A DNA stretch of 64,000 nucleotides from Bombella apis (GCF_018221685.1 NZ_JAGJTM010000004.1:748287-812286), one strand, 5' to 3'; positions 19,721-33,126 are shown, numbered from the stretch's first letter. The notes: a model not told the origin generated them from the letters alone. Numbers and translations: made by a program.

Positions 19721-21052
19721 ATGGTTCCCCGCTATTCGCGTCCTCGGATGACGGCCATCTGGTCACCGGTCAACCGTTACCGCATCTGGTTCGAGATTGA
19801 GGCTCTGGCCTGTGAGGCGCTTGCCAAGAGAGGGGAGATTCCGGAAGAAGCTGCCAGGATCATCCGCACGAAGGGTGATGAGGCCATGGCGGCCTTCTCC
19901 GAGGCTGATGTGGCCCGGATTGATGAGATTGAAGCCGAAACCCGCCATGACGTCATCGCCTTCCTGACATGGCTGGCAGAAAAGGTCGGACCGGAGAGCC
20001 GTTTTGTCCACATGGGCATGACATCTTCTGATGTCCTGGATACCTGTTTAGCCGTGCAGCTGACGCAGGCAGCCGATATTCTCCTGGAGGACATGGACAT
20101 CCTTCTGGCTGCACTGAAGAAGCGTGCCCATGAGCACAAACATACCGTCACCATCGGGCGCAGTCACGGCATCCATGCTGAACCGATGAGCTTCGGTCAG
20201 AAGCTGGCCGGGCATTATGCCGAGTTTGCCCGCAACCGTCGCCGTCTTGAGGTGGCCCGTGAGGAAATCGCCGTCTGTGCCATTTCCGGTGCTGTGGGTA
20301 CCTATGCCCATATCTCTCCCGAGGTGGAAGAATATGTGGCCAATCACCTGGGGCTGAAGGCGGAGGCCGTCTCCACGCAGGTGATCCCCCGTGACCGTCA
20401 TGCGGCTTTCTTCTGCGCTCTGGGCGTGATCGCCAGCGGGATCGAGCGTCTGGCAACGGAAGTACGGCATCTCCAGCGCTCTGAGGTGCGTGAGGCAGAA
20501 GAATTCTTCCATGCCGGGCAGAAGGGCAGCTCGGCCATGCCCCACAAGCGGAACCCGGTCCTGTCCGAAAACCTGACGGGCCTGGCCCGTCTCATCCGCT
20601 CTTATGTCACTCCGGCGCTGGAGAATGTGGCCCTGTGGCACGAGCGTGACATCAGCCATTCCTCTGTGGAGCGGAACATCTGCCCGGATGGGACGGTCAC
20701 GCTGGACTTCGCCCTGGCCCGCCTGTCCGGGATGATGGAGAAACTGGTGGTCTATCCAGACCAGATGCTTGCCAATGTGGAAAGCCTTGGTGGCGTGGTC
20801 CATTCTGGCGAGGTGCTGCTGGTTCTGGCCCGTGCTGGCATTTCCCGGGAGGATGCCTACCGGATCGTCCAGCGTGCCGCCATGGCAACATGGACGAAGC
20901 TCGGTACGCCAGAAGGCCGGACATTCCGTGAAAATCTGGAGGCTGATCCCGAGGTGGCCGGACGGGTCGAGAAGGCCGTGCTTGATGATGCTCTGGATCC
21001 CGCACGGCATCTCCGTGCAGTGGACCAGATATTTGCCCGCGTTTTTGGCTGA
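19721..21052 (+). CDS. purB: Adenylosuccinate lyase
   Basis: Catalyses two fumarate-releasing steps of purine synthesis (SAICAR to AICAR, adenylosuccinate to AMP). A CAGGAG site precedes the ATG. The 443-residue protein has the family signature SSAMPHKRNPVLSENLTG, HMGMTSSDVLDTCLAVQL, TIGRSHGIHAEPMSFGQK and ERDISHSSVERN. It leads a purine cluster and ends 107 bp before purC; that gap contains a GC-rich GGCCGG/CCGGCC hairpin without a T-run. Confidence 0.96.
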   Translation: MVPRYSRPRMTAIWSPVNRYRIWFEIEALACEALAKRGEIPEEAARIIRTKGDEAMAAFSEADVARIDEIEAETRHDVIAFLTWLAEKVGPESRFVHMGMTSSDVLDTCLAVQLTQAADILLEDMDILLAALKKRAHEHKHTVTIGRSHGIHAEPMSFGQKLAGHYAEFARNRRRLEVAREEIAVCAISGAVGTYAHISPEVEEYVANHLGLKAEAVSTQVIPRDRHAAFFCALGVIASGIERLATEVRHLQRSEVREAEEFFHAGQKGSSAMPHKRNPVLSENLTGLARLIRSYVTPALENVALWHERDISHSSVERNICPDGTVTLDFALARLSGMMEKLVVYPDQMLANVESLGGVVHSGEVLLVLARAGISREDAYRIVQRAAMATWTKLGTPEGRTFRENLEADPEVAGRVEKAVLDDALDPARHLRAVDQIFARVFG

Positions 21053-21159
21053 ACAGCAGGGCCGGAGCTGCCGGCCTGATCTCAGGCTCGTCTAAGGGCG
21101 TCCAGCTGTGCTAGGCTGCCCGGACGACCTGTAGGTGCATCGATTAAGGATTGAATGAC

Positions 21160-21921
21160 ATGGCTCGCCGTCGTCAGATTTATGAGGGAAAAGCCAAGAT
21201 CATTTTTGAAGGGCCGGAGCCGGGAACGGTCGTCCAGTACTTCAAGGATGATGCAACGGCAGGCAATGGGGCCAAGAGTGGCGTCATTACGGGCAAGGGT
21301 GTTCTCAACAACCGGATCAGCGAATATCTGATGCAGCGTCTGGGGGAGCTGGGCATTCCCACCCACTTCATCCGCAGCCTGAACATGCGCGAACAGCTGG
21401 TGCGGGAGGTGGAGATCATTCCGCTGGAGGTCGTGGTCCGCAATGTTGTGGCGGGGTCCCTTTCCAAGCGTTTTGCCCTGCCTGAAGGTGAGCGTCTGTC
21501 CCGGACCCTTGTGGAATATTATTACAAGAATGATGCGCTGAATGACCCGCTGGTTTCCGAAGAGCATATTGCCACATTCGGCTGGGCGCATCCGCAGGAG
21601 CTTGAGGAAATCCAGAGCCTCGCCCTGCGGGTGAACGACTTCCTGTGCGGCCTGTTTACGGGTGTCGGGATCACGTTGATTGATTTCAAGCTGGAGTTCG
21701 GTCGTCTCTGGCAGGGGGACGAGATGAGGATAGTCCTGGCTGACGAGATTTCACCAGACAATTGTCGTCTGTGGGACAGCCGGACACAGGAGAAGATGGA
21801 CAAGGACAGGTTCCGTCGGGACATGGGTGGCGTCGGTGAGGCCTATCAGGAAGTGGCACGTCGTCTGGGTATCCTTCCGGAACATGGCCAGGCTGAAAGC
21901 GTAGCTGCGGAGAGTGTGTGA
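21160..21921 (+). CDS. purC: SAICAR synthase (phosphoribosylaminoimidazole-succinocarboxamide synthase)
   Basis: Joins CAIR and aspartate in purine synthesis. The ATG at 21160 follows an AAGGA site; an upstream TTG at 21151 is less likely. 253 residues with [67 protein letters not shown] and the C-terminal [12 protein letters not shown]. The C-terminal 15 residues are low-complexity. Stop and purS start overlap by 1 bp (TGATG). Confidence 0.96.
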   Translation: MARRRQIYEGKAKIIFEGPEPGTVVQYFKDDATAGNGAKSGVITGKGVLNNRISEYLMQRLGELGIPTHFIRSLNMREQLVREVEIIPLEVVVRNVVAGSLSKRFALPEGERLSRTLVEYYYKNDALNDPLVSEEHIATFGWAHPQELEEIQSLALRVNDFLCGLFTGVGITLIDFKLEFGRLWQGDEMRIVLADEISPDNCRLWDSRTQEKMDKDRFRRDMGGVGEAYQEVARRLGILPEHGQAESVAAESV

Positions 21922-22163
21922 TGAAGGTTAGGGTGTTTGTTTCTCTGAAGGACGGTGTGCTGGATCCGCAGGGCAAGGCAGTAGAGCATGCGTTGCATTC
22001 TCTCGGGTTCGAGGGGGCATCTGATGTGCGGATCAGCCGTGTGGTGGATCTGTGCGTGAAGACTGACAGTGCAGAGGCGGCCAAGGAGAAGGGAGCTGAA
22101 ATGGCTCGTGCTCTTCTGGCCAATGAGGTGATTGAGGATTTTCGGGTAGAGGTGGTTGGATGA
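21921..22163 (+). CDS. purS: Phosphoribosylformylglycinamidine synthase subunit PurS
   Basis: Small dimeric subunit that bridges PurQ and PurL in the three-part FGAM synthase. 80 residues: [39 protein letters not shown] and a C-terminal strand [10 protein letters not shown]. It overlaps purC (1 bp) and the following secreted-protein gene (ATGA, 4 bp), so translation appears coupled across the group. Confidence 0.95.
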   Translation: MKVRVFVSLKDGVLDPQGKAVEHALHSLGFEGASDVRISRVVDLCVKTDSAEAAKEKGAEMARALLANEVIEDFRVEVVG

Positions 22164-22912
22164 AAAAGTCTGTTCGGCAGACAGGGCTTGCCCTGTTTTT
22201 CAGCATGGCATGCGTGTTCTTGGGGACTGCGGCTCACGCTCAGCGTATTTCATCTCTTTCAGGTGCTGAGCTGGAAAAGTTCTGCCAGAAAGAGTCCAAG
22301 CGGGCTGCCTGCGGGTCCTATCTGGCCGGTGTGGTCGATGGTGCTGCCTGGTCGCAGAGTTTTGGGGCTCTGGTCGGGGCACGCCCTGCGACGGCTTTCT
22401 GTCTGCCTGCGGGGATCAAGGGTATTCAGGTCCGGTCGCTTGTTGTCGGCTGGTTGGCTGGTCATGATGGCGTGGCCGCCCAGCCTGCCGGACGGGCCGT
22501 CTATCAGGCCCTTCATGCCAACTATGCCTGCCCTACGGGCATGGCCGGCATGTATGTTGAACAGAGGGCTGAAGCGCAGAATATTTCCTCCCTGCCGGGA
22601 CGTGGCCTCGTCTCCATGTGCACGCATGAGAGTGGCCTGCTCGCCTGTGACGGCTATCTGGCCGGAACGATGGACAGTGAGGTCTGGGCCCGCAATTATT
22701 CCACGGTCGAGGGAGTCCATACACCGGTGGCTTTCTGTGTCCCGAAGGAAATCCGGGGAGCCCAGCTCCGGGCTTTGGTTGTCGGGTGGTATGCTGGTCA
22801 TGAAGATGCCATGAACGAACCCGCCGGGCGTGGCATCTACCGGGCCCTGCATGACAACTATCCGTGCTCTTCCACGATACGGCCCATCGCCTCGGCACCA
22901 GCGGCTCAGTAG
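22160..22912 (+). CDS. Secreted protein with two tandem Rap1a/Tai-like domains
   Basis: 250 residues. A signal peptide ([20 protein letters not shown] to AHA) is followed by two similar domains, about residues 29-125 and 139-236. Each begins ISSL, has C-x(7)-C-x-x-YLAG and a later AFC-P-x-x-x-I-x-G-x-Q-x-R-x-LVVGW-x-AGH, and ends ALH-x-NY-x-C. This pattern resembles the Rap1a/Tai fold (PF18602-type), whose known members are periplasmic immunity proteins against type VI amidase effectors, although most homologues are uncharacterised. It sits between purS and purQ, overlapping purS by 4 bp, an unexpected place for an exported protein. Function unknown. Confidence 0.75.
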   Translation: MKKSVRQTGLALFFSMACVFLGTAAHAQRISSLSGAELEKFCQKESKRAACGSYLAGVVDGAAWSQSFGALVGARPATAFCLPAGIKGIQVRSLVVGWLAGHDGVAAQPAGRAVYQALHANYACPTGMAGMYVEQRAEAQNISSLPGRGLVSMCTHESGLLACDGYLAGTMDSEVWARNYSTVEGVHTPVAFCVPKEIRGAQLRALVVGWYAGHEDAMNEPAGRGIYRALHDNYPCSSTIRPIASAPAAQ

Positions 22913-22929
22913 AGGACAGTAGACAGTCA

Positions 22930-23628
22930 ATGAAAACAGGTATCGTCGTTTTTCCGGGCACCAATCGGGAGCGCGACATGGCTCAGGCCTTCCGGGTGGT
23001 ATCCGGCCGGACACCTCAGATGCTCTGGCATCAGCAGGACAGTGTCGAAGGGTTTGACCTGATCGTCCTCCCCGGTGGGTTCAGCTTTGGGGATTATCTC
23101 CGCAGCGGTGCCATGGGGGCTCATTCACCGATCATGAAAGCCGTGCGCCAGTTCGCCGAGAAGGGTGGTTATGTCCTTGGTGTCTGCAATGGTTTCCAGA
23201 TTCTGACGGAAGCTCAGATGTTGCCGGGGGCGCTCCTGCGTAATGCGGGGATGCGCTTCCTCTCGCAGGACTGTCACCTGAAGGTCGAAGGCCGTGACAG
23301 CATCTTCACGTCTGGCTGGAAGCATGGTGATGTTTTCCGTGCACCCATGGCCCATGGGGACGGCAACTACACGGCTGCGCCAGACGTGTTGGACCGTCTG
23401 GAGGGAGAAGGCCGTGTCGCTTTCCGTTACTGCACCGCAGAGGGGCAGGTGAAGGACGGGGACGAGCACGTAAACATGAATGGCAGTGCCCGGTCCATTG
23501 CCGGTGTGCTGAGTGAGAACCGCCGTGTCTGTGGTCTCATGCCGCACCCTGAAAATCTGACAGAGGAGATCCTTGGCGGCACGGACGGCTTGCCGCTCTT
23601 TAACGGGATCATGGAGGCACTGGGCTGA
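22930..23628 (+). CDS. purQ: Phosphoribosylformylglycinamidine synthase subunit PurQ (glutaminase)
   Basis: Supplies ammonia from glutamine to PurL. The ATG at 22930 starts the conserved [20 protein letters not shown]; upstream in-frame ATGs fall inside the preceding gene. 232 residues with [17 protein letters not shown], the nucleophile in [10 protein letters not shown] and the His/Glu in [12 protein letters not shown]. Stop and purL start overlap by 1 bp (TGATG). Confidence 0.96.
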   Translation: MKTGIVVFPGTNRERDMAQAFRVVSGRTPQMLWHQQDSVEGFDLIVLPGGFSFGDYLRSGAMGAHSPIMKAVRQFAEKGGYVLGVCNGFQILTEAQMLPGALLRNAGMRFLSQDCHLKVEGRDSIFTSGWKHGDVFRAPMAHGDGNYTAAPDVLDRLEGEGRVAFRYCTAEGQVKDGDEHVNMNGSARSIAGVLSENRRVCGLMPHPENLTEEILGGTDGLPLFNGIMEALG

Positions 23629-25871
23629 TGACAGCAGCACCTGTTGATATCGAGCTTGCACGTTCTTTCGGCCTGAAAGATGACGAATATGAGACGGTGC
23701 TGAACATCATGGGACGGACGCCGAGCCTGACAGAGCTTGGCATTTTCTCCGTCATGTGGTCGGAGCACTGTTCCTACAAGTCATCCCGTCTTCACCTCAA
23801 GACATTGCCCACCAAGGCTCCATGGGTCATCCACGGTCCGGGTGAGAATGCCGGTGTGATTGATATTGGAGAAGGCTTGGCCGCCGTCTTCAAGATGGAA
23901 AGTCACAATCATCCGTCATTCATTGAACCCTATCAGGGAGCCGCAACGGGTGTTGGTGGTATCCTGCGTGATGTGTTCACCATGGGTGCCCGCCCCATAG
24001 CCAACCTGAATGCCCTGCGCTTTGGTGATGCCTCCCACAAGGATACCAAGCGTGTGGTGGATGGTGTCGTGCGCGGTATTGGTGGCTATGGCAACTGCAT
24101 GGGGGTACCGACTGTTGGCGGTGAGGTGAACTTCCATTCTTCCTATAACTGCAATCCGCTGGTCAATGCGATGACGGTCGGGATTGCCCGGCAGGACCGT
24201 ATCTTTCTTTCAGCTGCGGCAGGTGTAGGTAATCCGGTTGTTTATGTCGGCTCCAAGACGGGGCGTGACGGGATTCATGGTGCCACCATGTCTTCAGCGG
24301 AGTTTGATTCCGAATCAAGCTCCAAACGTCCGACCGTGCAGGTGGGGGACCCCTTCACCGAGAAACTTCTGCTGGAGGCGTGTCTGGAGCTGATGGCCAC
24401 CGATGCGGTGATTTCCATTCAGGACATGGGGGCAGCGGGCCTGACTTCATCTGCCGTGGAAATGGCCAGCAAGGGTGGTGTCGGGATTGATCTGGAGCTG
24501 GATCATGTCCCGCAGCGTGAGCCCAACATGCATGCCTATGAGATGATGCTTTCCGAGAGTCAGGAACGCATGCTCATGGTGCTGCGTCCTGACAGAACGG
24601 AAGAAGCTCGCCGGATTTTCGAGAAGTGGGAACTGGATTTTGCCATTGTCGGAAAGCTGACTGACAGTGGACGCATCATCGTGCGGCATAATGGAAAGGT
24701 TGAGGCGGATATTCCTCTCGGTCCGCTGGCCGATGAGGCTCCGATCTATGACCGGCCTACGGTGGTGTATGAACGGCAGCCTGCTCTGGTGGCGCCTGCT
24801 GATCCATGTGGAATAGAGGCAGGACTCTGCCGCCTTCTGGCGGGTGCCAATGGGGCCTCCCGTGCATGGATATGGAACCAGTATGACAGCGGCGTGGGCG
24901 GGCAGACTGTCCAGCGTCCCGGTGGGGCTGATGCGGCCATCGTCCGGGTGGAAGGGACTGACCGTGCTCTCGCCATGACGACCGATTGTACACCACGGTA
25001 CGGTCAGGCTGATCCGTATGTTGGGGGAGCTCAGGCCGTGCTGGAAGTGTGGCGGAACCTGACAGCCACAGGTGCCACACCATTGGCCATGACGGACAAT
25101 CTCAATTTTGCCAGCCCGGAAAATCCACGTATCATGGCGCAGTTCGTCGAGGCTGTGAAAGGGATTGGCGATGCGGGGCGTGCTCTGGACTTCCCGGTCG
25201 TCAGCGGCAATGTCTCCCTGTATAATGAGACCCGTGGTGATGATGGTTCGGTGACGGCCATTCAGCCAGCTCCTGTGATTGGTGGTGTCGGTGTTCTGGA
25301 TGATGTCCGGAAGGCCGTTGGTCTGGCCATGCCGCAGGACGGTGAGCTTCTTCTGGTTGGTGAGACCAGGGGGGAGCTGGGTCAGTCCATCTGGCTGAAG
25401 GAAATCCTGGGTCGTGAGGAAGGAGCCCCGCCGGCTGTTGATTTTACGGCAGAGCGGCGCAATGGCGACTTCGTGCGTGAGCAGATCCAGAAAGGTCTTG
25501 TCGACGCCTGTCATGATGTGTCAGACGGCGGCCTGATCGTTGCTTTGGCTGAGATGGCCATGGCAGGTGACAGGGGATGCATCCTTGAAAAAGGACCGGC
25601 CGGACTGGCGGAGCATGTCTACTGGTTTGCTGAGGATCAGGCCCGGTATGTATTGGCCACGAAGCAGGCTGATGCAGTGCTGGAGGCTGCACAGGCGGCT
25701 GGTGTACCGGTATCCCGCTTGGGCCGTATCGGCGGTGATGTGTTGAAGCTTGATGGCGTCATGGCGGTATCGGTTGAACATCTCCGTAAGCAGCATGCCT
25801 CTTTCTTCCCCCGTTTCATGGGGCAGAAAGAGGAGGATGCTCCGGTCGTGCATCTGGATGAAATATCCTGA
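23628..25871 (+). CDS. purL: Phosphoribosylformylglycinamidine synthase subunit PurL
   Basis: ATP-dependent synthetase that makes FGAM. The 747-residue protein is the small PurL type that needs PurS and PurQ, both encoded just upstream. Motifs: [51 protein letters not shown] region, [24 protein letters not shown]-equivalent [11 protein letters not shown], and [18 protein letters not shown]. Followed after 28 bp by bolA. Confidence 0.96.
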   Translation: MTAAPVDIELARSFGLKDDEYETVLNIMGRTPSLTELGIFSVMWSEHCSYKSSRLHLKTLPTKAPWVIHGPGENAGVIDIGEGLAAVFKMESHNHPSFIEPYQGAATGVGGILRDVFTMGARPIANLNALRFGDASHKDTKRVVDGVVRGIGGYGNCMGVPTVGGEVNFHSSYNCNPLVNAMTVGIARQDRIFLSAAAGVGNPVVYVGSKTGRDGIHGATMSSAEFDSESSSKRPTVQVGDPFTEKLLLEACLELMATDAVISIQDMGAAGLTSSAVEMASKGGVGIDLELDHVPQREPNMHAYEMMLSESQERMLMVLRPDRTEEARRIFEKWELDFAIVGKLTDSGRIIVRHNGKVEADIPLGPLADEAPIYDRPTVVYERQPALVAPADPCGIEAGLCRLLAGANGASRAWIWNQYDSGVGGQTVQRPGGADAAIVRVEGTDRALAMTTDCTPRYGQADPYVGGAQAVLEVWRNLTATGATPLAMTDNLNFASPENPRIMAQFVEAVKGIGDAGRALDFPVVSGNVSLYNETRGDDGSVTAIQPAPVIGGVGVLDDVRKAVGLAMPQDGELLLVGETRGELGQSIWLKEILGREEGAPPAVDFTAERRNGDFVREQIQKGLVDACHDVSDGGLIVALAEMAMAGDRGCILEKGPAGLAEHVYWFAEDQARYVLATKQADAVLEAAQAAGVPVSRLGRIGGDVLKLDGVMAVSVEHLRKQHASFFPRFMGQKEEDAPVVHLDEIS

Positions 25872-25899
25872 GGAAACGAAGAGTAAGGAGGCTTCGGCC

Positions 25900-26130
25900 A
25901 TGATGACAGCAGAAGAGATAGAGAAGACCCTCCGGGCTGCTTTTCCTGATGCCGAGATTGTGGTTGAAGACCTCGCAGGTGATGGCGACCATTTTGCCTG
26001 TGAGGTCGTCAGCGAGGCATTTCGTGGTGTGCCACGGGTAAAGCAGCACAAGCTGGTTTATGAAGCTTTCGGGGACCGTGTCGGAACAGAGCTTCATGCT
26101 CTGGCCGTCAAGACACGTATTCCTGGTTGA
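25900..26130 (+). CDS. BolA-family protein
   Basis: 76 residues (ATG at 25900 or 25903) after a strong AAGGAGG site at 25885-25891. The BolA fold is indicated by IEKTLRAAFPDAEIVVEDLAGDG, the conserved DHFACEVVSEAF segment and the helix-strand motif VKQHKLVYEAFG. BolA proteins bind CGFS glutaredoxins through a shared [2Fe-2S] cluster; such a glutaredoxin is encoded 18 bp downstream. A role in iron-sulfur delivery or iron regulation follows from that pairing. Confidence 0.92.
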   Translation: MMTAEEIEKTLRAAFPDAEIVVEDLAGDGDHFACEVVSEAFRGVPRVKQHKLVYEAFGDRVGTELHALAVKTRIPG

Positions 26131-26148
26131 TCGAGAGGACATGATCAA

Positions 26149-26484
26149 ATGAATGAGGCTGTTTTTCAGACCATCCAGTCCCTGGTGGACAAGAATCCCG
26201 TCATGCTCTTCATGAAGGGCGACAAGCAGTTTCCGCAATGTGGGTTCTCTGCTCGTGTTGTGCAGATTCTTACCCATGTGGGTGTGGATTTTGAAACGGA
26301 GAATGTGCTGGAAAGTCCGGAGATGCGTCAGGGTATCAAGGATTTTTCCCAGTGGCCGACAATTCCACAGCTTTATGTGAAGGGTGAGTTCATTGGCGGG
26401 TGTGACATCGTGACGGACATGTACCAGAGCGGTGAGCTGGAGAGCCTTCTGGCAGAGAAGGGCCTGCTGAAAAACGGGGACTGA
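26149..26484 (+). CDS. grxD: Monothiol CGFS glutaredoxin (Grx4 type)
   Basis: 111 residues with the family signature PVMLFMKGDKQFPQCGFSAR (active-site Cys in CGFS), FSQWPTIPQLYVKGEFIGGCDIV and a C-terminal helix. Carries [2Fe-2S] clusters in iron-sulfur assembly and works with BolA, encoded directly upstream. The two are probably co-transcribed with the purine genes or from a promoter inside the end of purL. Confidence 0.95.
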   Translation: MNEAVFQTIQSLVDKNPVMLFMKGDKQFPQCGFSARVVQILTHVGVDFETENVLESPEMRQGIKDFSQWPTIPQLYVKGEFIGGCDIVTDMYQSGELESLLAEKGLLKNGD

Positions 26485-26636
26485 TTTCAGAGCAGGATGG
26501 TCCTCATTAAATAAAGGTCAGCGTAGGCTTCCAACGTTGCTTTCTTCATCCTGTTGTGATTAGAGTTGCCCATTATTTGTAGAATGAGGTCCATCCCTGT
26601 TGTAGCGGCTTGGGGTAAAGGTGGAGGGTTGATGAC

Positions 26637-26954
26637 ATGGTGAAATCCCTTAAGGGAGGGGTTCTTTTTGGGCTTCTGGGGTTTGTGGGGCTGGCCTCTG
26701 CTCCTTCTGCCCATGCAGATCGTATCCTGACAGAGCATGAGGCGAGCAAGCTGACATTCAGTGCGCTCATCGCCCCGCCATCGGCCTTTCATCATGTGAC
26801 GGTTGCCCGTCGGGCAGCGTTCCATGCACGTGGCGCTGTGCCGACCCGTCTGGCCGCTTCACATTATCATCGGGCTGTTGCTGTCCGGACCGTGGCTTTC
26901 CATGGCCATGTTGTCAGCAGGCATCAGCGGAATACGCATCATCGCCGCGGGTGA
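26637..26954 (+). CDS. Small secreted His/Arg-rich protein of unknown function
   Basis: 105 residues after a GGTGGAGGG site. A signal peptide (SLKGGVLFGLLGFVGLASAP, cleavage likely at AHA-D) precedes a mature part of about 78 residues rich in His, Arg and Ala, with a repeated pattern of H or R next to A/V (FHHVTVARRAAFHARGAV). No domain recognised. The upstream 152 bp after grxD is AT-richer and likely holds a promoter. A terminator follows 30 bp downstream. Confidence 0.6.
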   Translation: MVKSLKGGVLFGLLGFVGLASAPSAHADRILTEHEASKLTFSALIAPPSAFHHVTVARRAAFHARGAVPTRLAASHYHRAVAVRTVAFHGHVVSRHQRNTHHRRG

Positions 26955-26983
26955 GCCTGTCTCCCTGTGAGCATGAAAATGGG

Positions 26984-27024
26984 AAACCCCGCAGGCTGAA
27001 TTGGCCTTTGTGGGGTTTCTTTTT
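26984..27024 (+). terminator. Rho-independent terminator
   Basis: AAACCCCGCA pairs with TGTGGGGTTT across a short loop, followed by CTTTTT. It closes the small secreted gene; the reverse strand gives only a short T-run, so it may act weakly on the convergent yraN transcript. Confidence 0.75.
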
Positions 27025-27039
27025 GTTCGGATGAAGTGG

Positions 27040-29966
<2,927 letters not shown>

Positions 29967-30017
29967 GTACTTTGCTCCACGATGTTTCGGTGTCGTCCAG
30001 AACAGGAGGACGGCCGT

Positions 30018-31460
30018 TCAGCCGTTCGTCCTGAGATGACTGTGCCGTATGCTATAAGCGAAATAGATGACAGCACCAATGACCAACCAGATAATTAGAC
30101 GCATCCATGTGATCAGGCTCATGGAGAGCATGACACTGCCGCAGGAGATGATGCCCAGGCAGGGGATCAGAAGCGGCCCTCCGGGCAGGCGAAAGGTGCG
30201 GGGCGCATCGGGAGATGTGAAACGCAGGGCGATGACACCTGCGCAGACAATCACGAAGGCTGTCAGGGTTCCGATGGATGCCATGTTGGCCAGCACATTG
30301 ATGGGCAGGCAGCAGGCCAGTACGCCACTGACAAGGAAGCTGAGCATGTGGCTGGGCACCGGCGTATGGCTTTTCGGGTGCATCCGGCGGAAGAAGGTGG
30401 GCAGCAGGCCATCCTGGGACATGCTCATCAGGATGCGGCTCTGGCCCATCAGCAGGCCATAGACGACAGACACATAGCCCAGACAGATGCCGCCTTTGAT
30501 GAGCAGGCTGAGCCACGGGATGTTGACGACATCCATGACGGTAGCCACGGGGCTGGGGTCATGGGCGAAGTGGTGGTAGTCCACCACGCCAACCAGCACG
30601 GCCGATACGATGACATAGACGGTTGCACAGATGATCTGGCTGCCCAGGATGGCGAAGGGCATGGAACGCTGGGGGTTCTTTGTGTCCTGCGCCGCCGTGG
30701 AGACGATGTCGAACCCGATATAGGCGAGAAAGGCCATCCCGGCTGCCCGCATGACACCACTGAAGCCAAAATCCCCATAATGTCCTCCGTTGGGGGGAAT
30801 GAAGGGATGAAAATGTGCCAGTTGGACATAGGGGATGCAGGCAATGGTCAGGCCGACCAGCACGCAGATTTTGATGCCCACGATGAGCGCATTCATCCAG
30901 GAGGATTCTTTCATGCCCCGTGTCAGCATGATGGTGACCAGCCAGAGGATGAACAGGCAGGGAGCATTGAACCACGCATGGGCCTTGTGGCCGTCGGGCA
31001 GTTCAACCAGCGTCATGGGCGGGTTCAGGAGCCGTGGATCGATGACAATGCCCCAATCCCGGAGGAAGGAGGTCATGTAGCCGGACCAGCTGGAGGCGAC
31101 GGCCGCCGTGCTGACGGTATATTCAAGGATCAGGTCCCACCCGATGACCCAGGCAACGAATTCACCGAGGGCGGCATAGGCGTAGGAGTAGGCCGATCCG
31201 CCAGAGGGGATCATGCCTGCCAGTTCGGCATAGCAGAGACCGGCAAAGCTGGCGGCAACCGCAGCGATGAGGAAGGCGAGCGGAATGGCCGGGCCGGCAT
31301 AAAGTCCTGCTGCCACACCTGTGAGGGAAAAAAGACCGGCCCCTATGGTTACACCCACTCCAATGGCGATGAGCTGCCACGTCCCGAAGATGCGCTTCAG
31401 TCCGGTGGATGGAGGAGTGGAAGAGGTGATGGCCTTTTTGCGCCACAGGGATGACATCAT
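30018..31460 (-). CDS. APC-family amino acid permease, second of three tandem copies
   Basis: 480 residues. Conserved blocks: GVGVTIGAGLFSLTGVAAG, CYAELAGMIPSGGSAYSYAY, VIGWDLILEYTVST, FLAYIGFDIVSTAAQDTKNP and VDYHHFAHDPSPVATVMD. Same family and topology as its neighbours. It ends 51 bp before the next permease, so the two are likely one transcript. Two adjacent ATGs (31460, 31457) could each be the start. Confidence 0.88.
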   Translation of the reverse strand: MMSSLWRKKAITSSTPPSTGLKRIFGTWQLIAIGVGVTIGAGLFSLTGVAAGLYAGPAIPLAFLIAAVAASFAGLCYAELAGMIPSGGSAYSYAYAALGEFVAWVIGWDLILEYTVSTAAVASSWSGYMTSFLRDWGIVIDPRLLNPPMTLVELPDGHKAHAWFNAPCLFILWLVTIMLTRGMKESSWMNALIVGIKICVLVGLTIACIPYVQLAHFHPFIPPNGGHYGDFGFSGVMRAAGMAFLAYIGFDIVSTAAQDTKNPQRSMPFAILGSQIICATVYVIVSAVLVGVVDYHHFAHDPSPVATVMDVVNIPWLSLLIKGGICLGYVSVVYGLLMGQSRILMSMSQDGLLPTFFRRMHPKSHTPVPSHMLSFLVSGVLACCLPINVLANMASIGTLTAFVIVCAGVIALRFTSPDAPRTFRLPGGPLLIPCLGIISCGSVMLSMSLITWMRLIIWLVIGAVIYFAYSIRHSHLRTNG

Positions 31461-31561
31461 GGGGAAGAAGATCTCATGTCCGGTCGTTTCTGGTCTGCCC
31501 CGGATGCGGTATCCTTTGCGGGGAACCGCATCCAGGGTGATCTCTCTTCTATGGAAGAATA

Positions 31562-33025
31562 TTATAAATTTACACCCTGTTTTGTAGAATTATTGCGTAG
31601 TCTACTTTTCCTGATGCCATAAGCGAAATAGACGCAGAAGCCGACTGCCAGCCAGAGGATCAGACGCATCCATGTGAGCGGGCTCATGGATCCCATGACG
31701 ATCCCGCAGGAAATGATCCCCAGCAGGGGCACGGCGAACGGCCCGCCCGGCACCTGGAAGCTGCGTGGTGCCTCCGGTGCCCGGAAGCGCAGGGCCGTCA
31801 CGCCGGCACAGACGATGACGAAGGCGAGCAGGGTGCCGATGGAGGTCATCTCCCCCAACGTGGCGATGGGGACGCAGCCCGTCAGCACGGCGGCCGTTGC
31901 CGCAGTGATGATATGGGCTGTCCAGGGTGTGCTGGTGCCTTTGTGCAGTCTGGCAAGGAAGGGGGGCAGAAGGCCGTCATCGGCCATGTTCATGGCAATC
32001 CGGCTCTGCCCGATGAGCAGGCCGAACAGCACGGAGATGAAACCGAAGGTGATGCCGATTTTCACCAGCACGGCCATCCATGGCATATGAATCTTGTCCA
32101 TGGCCGTGGCAACGGGGCTGGGGTCATGGGCGAGGGCACGATAGTCCACCACACCAAGAAGGATGGTGGAGAAAACGACATAGATGACAGCACAGGTCAG
32201 CAGGCTCCCCAGAATGCCGATCGGCATGTTGCGCTGGGGGTTCTTCGTGTCCTGTGCGGCGGTGGACACAATGTCGATGCCCACATAGGCAAAAAAGGCC
32301 ATGCCAGCAGCCCGCATGATGCCGCTGATCCCGAATTCTCCGAATTTCCCCGTATTGGCCGGGATGAAGGGGTGGAAATTGCTGGTATCGACAAAAGGCG
32401 TGCAAACGATGATCAGGCCGACGATGACGAGAATCTTTACCAGCACGACCAGCGAGTTGAGACGGACGGAGAAGTTTGTGCCCCGCATCAGCATCAGGGT
32501 GATGATGAAGAGAAGCAACATTCCCGGTGCGTTGCACCACGCATGGGCGGTGTGACCATCCGGCATGACGACATCCGTCATTGGTGGTGCAAGCAGTCTC
32601 GGGTCAATGATGAGGTTCCATCCCTTCAGCAGGGAGGCGATGTAGCCCGAAGCACTGGAGGCGACGGCCGCCGCCCCGACCGTATATTCCAGAATCAGGT
32701 CCCAGCCGATGATCCAGGCGACAATTTCACCCAGTCCGGCGTAGGCGTAGGCATAGGCGGACCCGCCGGAGGGCAGCATCCCGGCCAGCTCGGCATAGCA
32801 GAGCCCAGCGAAGCTGGCGGCGATGGCGGCGATGAGGAAAGAGATGATGACTGCCGGGCCGGCATTCTGTCCGGCAGCAACGCCTGTAAGGGAAAAGAGA
32901 CCCGTGCCAACGGTGACGCCAACACCCATGGCGATGAGACGCCAGGGGCCGAACACCCTTTTCAGTCCACTGTTCTGACTTTCTGGAGGGGGGACTTGTT
33001 TGGTCTGCCAGAAGGGCAAGGTCAT
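31562..33025 (-). CDS. APC-family amino acid permease, first of three tandem copies
   Basis: 487 residues. Conserved blocks: GVGVTVGTGLFSLTGVAAG, CYAELAGMLPSGGSAYAYAY, IIGWDLILEYTVGAA, FFAYVGIDIVSTAAQDTKNP and VDYRALAHDPSPVATAMD. First in transcription order, with an AT-rich 100-bp gap to the divergent glyA gene that must hold both promoters. The 101-bp gap before the second copy could hold a separate promoter. Substrate unknown. Confidence 0.88.
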   Translation of the reverse strand: MTLPFWQTKQVPPPESQNSGLKRVFGPWRLIAMGVGVTVGTGLFSLTGVAAGQNAGPAVIISFLIAAIAASFAGLCYAELAGMLPSGGSAYAYAYAGLGEIVAWIIGWDLILEYTVGAAAVASSASGYIASLLKGWNLIIDPRLLAPPMTDVVMPDGHTAHAWCNAPGMLLLFIITLMLMRGTNFSVRLNSLVVLVKILVIVGLIIVCTPFVDTSNFHPFIPANTGKFGEFGISGIMRAAGMAFFAYVGIDIVSTAAQDTKNPQRNMPIGILGSLLTCAVIYVVFSTILLGVVDYRALAHDPSPVATAMDKIHMPWMAVLVKIGITFGFISVLFGLLIGQSRIAMNMADDGLLPPFLARLHKGTSTPWTAHIITAATAAVLTGCVPIATLGEMTSIGTLLAFVIVCAGVTALRFRAPEAPRSFQVPGGPFAVPLLGIISCGIVMGSMSPLTWMRLILWLAVGFCVYFAYGIRKSRLRNNSTKQGVNL

Positions 33026-33126
33026 TGGTGGGTCTCTCGCATTTTTTAAACGTAATTAACCTGCAACGATAGACGCGCTTAGCTCTCGCGCCTATAGAAA
33101 GAAAAGAGTTTTTTTGCGGGAGATGG

